Shown here in pieces: positions 4,951-6,916 of a stretch of 6,916 bases of DNA. The notes beneath the pieces were generated by a model. The model saw only the letters and a program-made list of their open reading frames with translations, did no database searches and was not told the origin of the DNA. How positions within the stretch are numbered: the first letter of the stretch is position 1; each line of letters starts with the position of its first letter. The position numbers and the translations under genes were made by a program. The DNA is from an uncultured Alphaproteobacteria bacterium. GTDB lineage: Bacteria > Pseudomonadota > Alphaproteobacteria > Rhizobiales > Aestuariivirgaceae. The DNA lies in the NCBI GenBank assembly GCA_937868035.1, contig CALMLK010000220.1, positions 1 through 6,916 on the forward strand, written 5' to 3'.

Positions 4951-6916
4951 CTATTTGATCTTGTCGCCCGCCGGGTCGTACCAGGGCTTCACTTGAACCT
5001 GCACGGGATAGCGCTTCCACGCGATCTCGACTTCCCAGGCACCACTTCCGAGCCAGGCCTCCGTCACGCCAGCATCGTGGCCCACATAGCCAAGGCCCAG
5101 CGAGGCATTGACGCGGTGCCCCCACGCGCCGGTCGTGACCGAACCGACGATCACGCCATCCCTGAGGATGGGCTCGTTGTGATACATCATCGGAGCATCC
5201 GCTCCAGCGAGCCGCAACTGCACCATGCGGCGTGTGAGTGGTCCCTCAGCCTTCTGTTTCACCAGCGCATCGCGGCCGATGAAGCCATTGGCCTTGTTGA
5301 GCGCCACGGCGAAGCCGAGGCCGGCATGGTAGGGCGTGTCCTCCTCGCCGATATCATGGCCCCAGTGACGATAACCCTTCTCCATGCGGAGCGAATTGAT
5401 GGCGAAGAATCCGCCCATGCCAAGCCCGAATGCCGAGCCGGCCTCAACAATGCTGTCGAACACGTGGGCGGCAAATTCCGTGGGCATGTAAAGCTCGAAG
5501 CCCTGTTCGCCGACAAACGTCAGCCGCGATGCGCGCACACGGGCATAACCAAGGTCAATCTCCTTCGACGTGCCAAACGGGAAGGCTGCGTCGGAGAAAT
5601 CGGCGGGCGATATTTTCGAGAGAAGCGCGCGGGCCTTTGGCCCCATGAGCGCAAGCATGGGCAGGGCCGAGGTGACGTCGTGCACGAAGGCATGGGCGTC
5701 CTCGGGAATGGCGCGCGTGAGCCAGGCCAGGTCGCGGCGCTGCGACACGGCAATCGTCACGATGAGGAATGACGTTTCCGACAACCGCGTCACCGTGACA
5801 TCGGCTTCGATGCCGCCCTTGCCGTTGAGCCACTGGGTGTAGACAACCTTGCCCACCGGCACGTCGATGTTGTTTGCACATACAGTGTTGAGAACACGGA
5901 GCGCGTCCCGGCCATCCATCTGGTATTTGATGAAGCAGCTGTGATCGAACAGCGTCACGTTCTCGGCCGTGTTGCGGCATTCGGCGCGCACGTTGTCGAA
6001 CCAGCTCGGCTTGCCGTAAGAATAGGTGACGTCGGGCGACGTGCCCGCTGCGCCGAAAAATCCCGGACGTTCCCAACCTGCAGCCTCGGTCATCCACGCG
6101 CCCATGGCGAGGAGCCGGTCATGGAAGGGGCTGCGGCGCACGCCACGCGCCGTCACGAACTGCCGCGACGGCCAATGCATGTCGAACAGCAGGCCCAGCG
6201 TTTCCGTTGTCCGCTCTTCGAGATATTTTCGGTTGACCTGGAAGCTCTGCATGCGGCGGACATCCACGTCCATGAGTTCCATGGGTGGGTGCTCATCGCG
6301 AATCCAGTCTGCAAGCGCCTTGCCCACGCCGCCTGACGAGAGAATGCCGATGGAGTTGAAGCCCGTGGCGCAGAACAGCCCGCGCACCTCTGGCGTTTCG
6401 CCGAGCAGGTAGCGGTCGTCGGGCGTGAAGCTCTCGGGGCCGTTGAAGAACAGTTGCACGCCGGTCTTCTGCAGCACGGGCACGCGGCGCGTCGCCTGTT
6501 CCAGATAGGGCGCGATGTGCTCCACATCTTCGGGTAACGCATCGAAGGAGAAGCTTTCGGGGATCCCCGCCTGGCCCCACGGCTTGGCGTTGGGCTCGAA
6601 AAAGCCGACGAGCAACTTGCCCGCGTCTTCCTTGTAGTAGGTCCACTCATCGCCGAGGAACAGCACCGGCAGGTTGCGCGGCAAGCCGTCCACGGGCTCT
6701 GTCACGATATAGAAATGTTCAGCCGCATGGAGCGGCAGCGCCACGCCTGCCGTAGCTGCCAGATCGCGCGACCACATGCCGCCGCAGATCACGACCTTCT
6801 TGGCGCGGATTTCGCCCTTGCCGGTCATCACACCCGCAGCCCGGCCCTGCTCCACGATGATCTTCGTGACGGCCGTATGTTCAAGAATGCGGGCACCCCG
6901 GGTGCGGGCGCCCTTG
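4951..6916 (-). CDS. GcvT-family FAD-dependent oxidoreductase, dimethylglycine/sarcosine dehydrogenase-like (5' end outside window)
   Basis: About 654 C-terminal residues are visible, the frame staying open to the window edge, so about 150-170 N-terminal residues, including the GxGxxG FAD motif and the region of any covalent FAD histidine, are missing. Numbering from the first visible codon: the rest of the DAO-type FAD domain (to about 205) has [23 protein letters not shown] (63-73), [15 protein letters not shown] and the closing FAD motif [18 protein letters not shown] (179-195). An FAO_M linker domain (about 205-265) follows. The GCV_T folate-binding domain (about 270-545) contains [36 protein letters not shown] (469-478) and [18 protein letters not shown] (about 550-650) has [17 protein letters not shown]. 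Family members oxidatively remove an N-methyl group and pass the one-carbon unit to tetrahydrofolate. Dimethylglycine and sarcosine are the usual substrates and cannot be told apart here. It is followed at 50 bases by the small membrane protein and the NCS1 permease, so it is likely the upstream member of a catabolic operon. Any promoter is outside the window. Confidence 0.93.
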   Translation of the reverse strand, partial: KGARTRGARILEHTAVTKIIVEQGRAAGVMTGKGEIRAKKVVICGGMWSRDLAATAGVALPLHAAEHFYIVTEPVDGLPRNLPVLFLGDEWTYYKEDAGKLLVGFFEPNAKPWGQAGIPESFSFDALPEDVEHIAPYLEQATRRVPVLQKTGVQLFFNGPESFTPDDRYLLGETPEVRGLFCATGFNSIGILSSGGVGKALADWIRDEHPPMELMDVDVRRMQSFQVNRKYLEERTTETLGLLFDMHWPSRQFVTARGVRRSPFHDRLLAMGAWMTEAAGWERPGFFGAAGTSPDVTYSYGKPSWFDNVRAECRNTAENVTLFDHSCFIKYQMDGRDALRVLNTVCANNIDVPVGKVVYTQWLNGKGGIEADVTVTRLSETSFLIVTIAVSQRRDLAWLTRAIPEDAHAFVHDVTSALPMLALMGPKARALLSKISPADFSDAAFPFGTSKEIDLGYARVRASRLTFVGEQGFELYMPTEFAAHVFDSIVEAGSAFGLGMGGFFAINSLRMEKGYRHWGHDIGEEDTPYHAGLGFAVALNKANGFIGRDALVKQKAEGPLTRRMVQLRLAGADAPMMYHNEPILRDGVIVGSVTTGAWGHRVNASLGLGYVGHDAGVTEAWLGSGAWEVEIAWKRYPVQVQVKPWYDPAGDKIK

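Noticed and set aside
4921..5772. 283-residue plus-strand frame opposite the dehydrogenase
   Set aside because: Antisense shadow of the GCV_T domains, with no independent motif or ribosome site noted.

Overview
The window reads as a piece of a GC-rich alphaproteobacterial chromosome, most likely Hyphomicrobiales-like. The basis is the GC-rich third codon positions, protein families common in that group, and promoter motifs of the GGAAC-N16/17-CGTT type used by the alphaproteobacterial general-stress sigma factor EcfG. No rRNA, tRNA, CRISPR array, insertion sequence or phage gene was seen. Taxonomy is inferred, not shown.

Layout: (1) Positions 1-54 look like the last codons of a plus-strand gene that converges on the next one. 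(2) 68-1846, minus strand, is an SLC13/DASS-type membrane transporter with two RCK_C (TrkA_C) domains in its middle. (3) 1847-2104 is a divergent intergenic region. It holds a near-symmetrical GGAAC...GTTCC element that could serve as an EcfG-like promoter on both strands, and a short palindrome. (4) 2105-2467, plus strand, is a small single-pass membrane protein with a long Pro/Thr/Ala tail, followed by a terminator hairpin. (5) 2572-3277, minus strand, is a self-contained stress-type unit: a consensus EcfG promoter, a hairpin at the predicted transcript start, a pyridoxamine-5'-phosphate-oxidase-like (general stress protein 26-like) gene with a GTG start and a Lys/Arg-rich tail, and a terminator with a T6 tract. 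(6) 3296-6916, minus strand, is a three-gene operon: a GcvT-type FAD oxidoreductase (dimethylglycine/sarcosine dehydrogenase-like, 5' end outside the window), a 52-residue membrane protein, and an NCS1-family permease, closed by a perfect 12-bp hairpin.

How the parts may work together: the operon pairs an N-demethylating, folate-dependent dehydrogenase with a permease of the family that carries nucleobases, hydantoins and allantoin. This suggests uptake and oxidation of an N-methylated, possibly cyclic, nitrogen compound. The 52-residue protein is the least explained item. Its stop overlaps the permease start (ATGA), and its layout is a charged helix followed by one aromatic-rich membrane helix, so a small partner subunit of the transporter is plausible. 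The middle of the window appears to belong to the general stress response, because EcfG-type motifs precede up to three genes.
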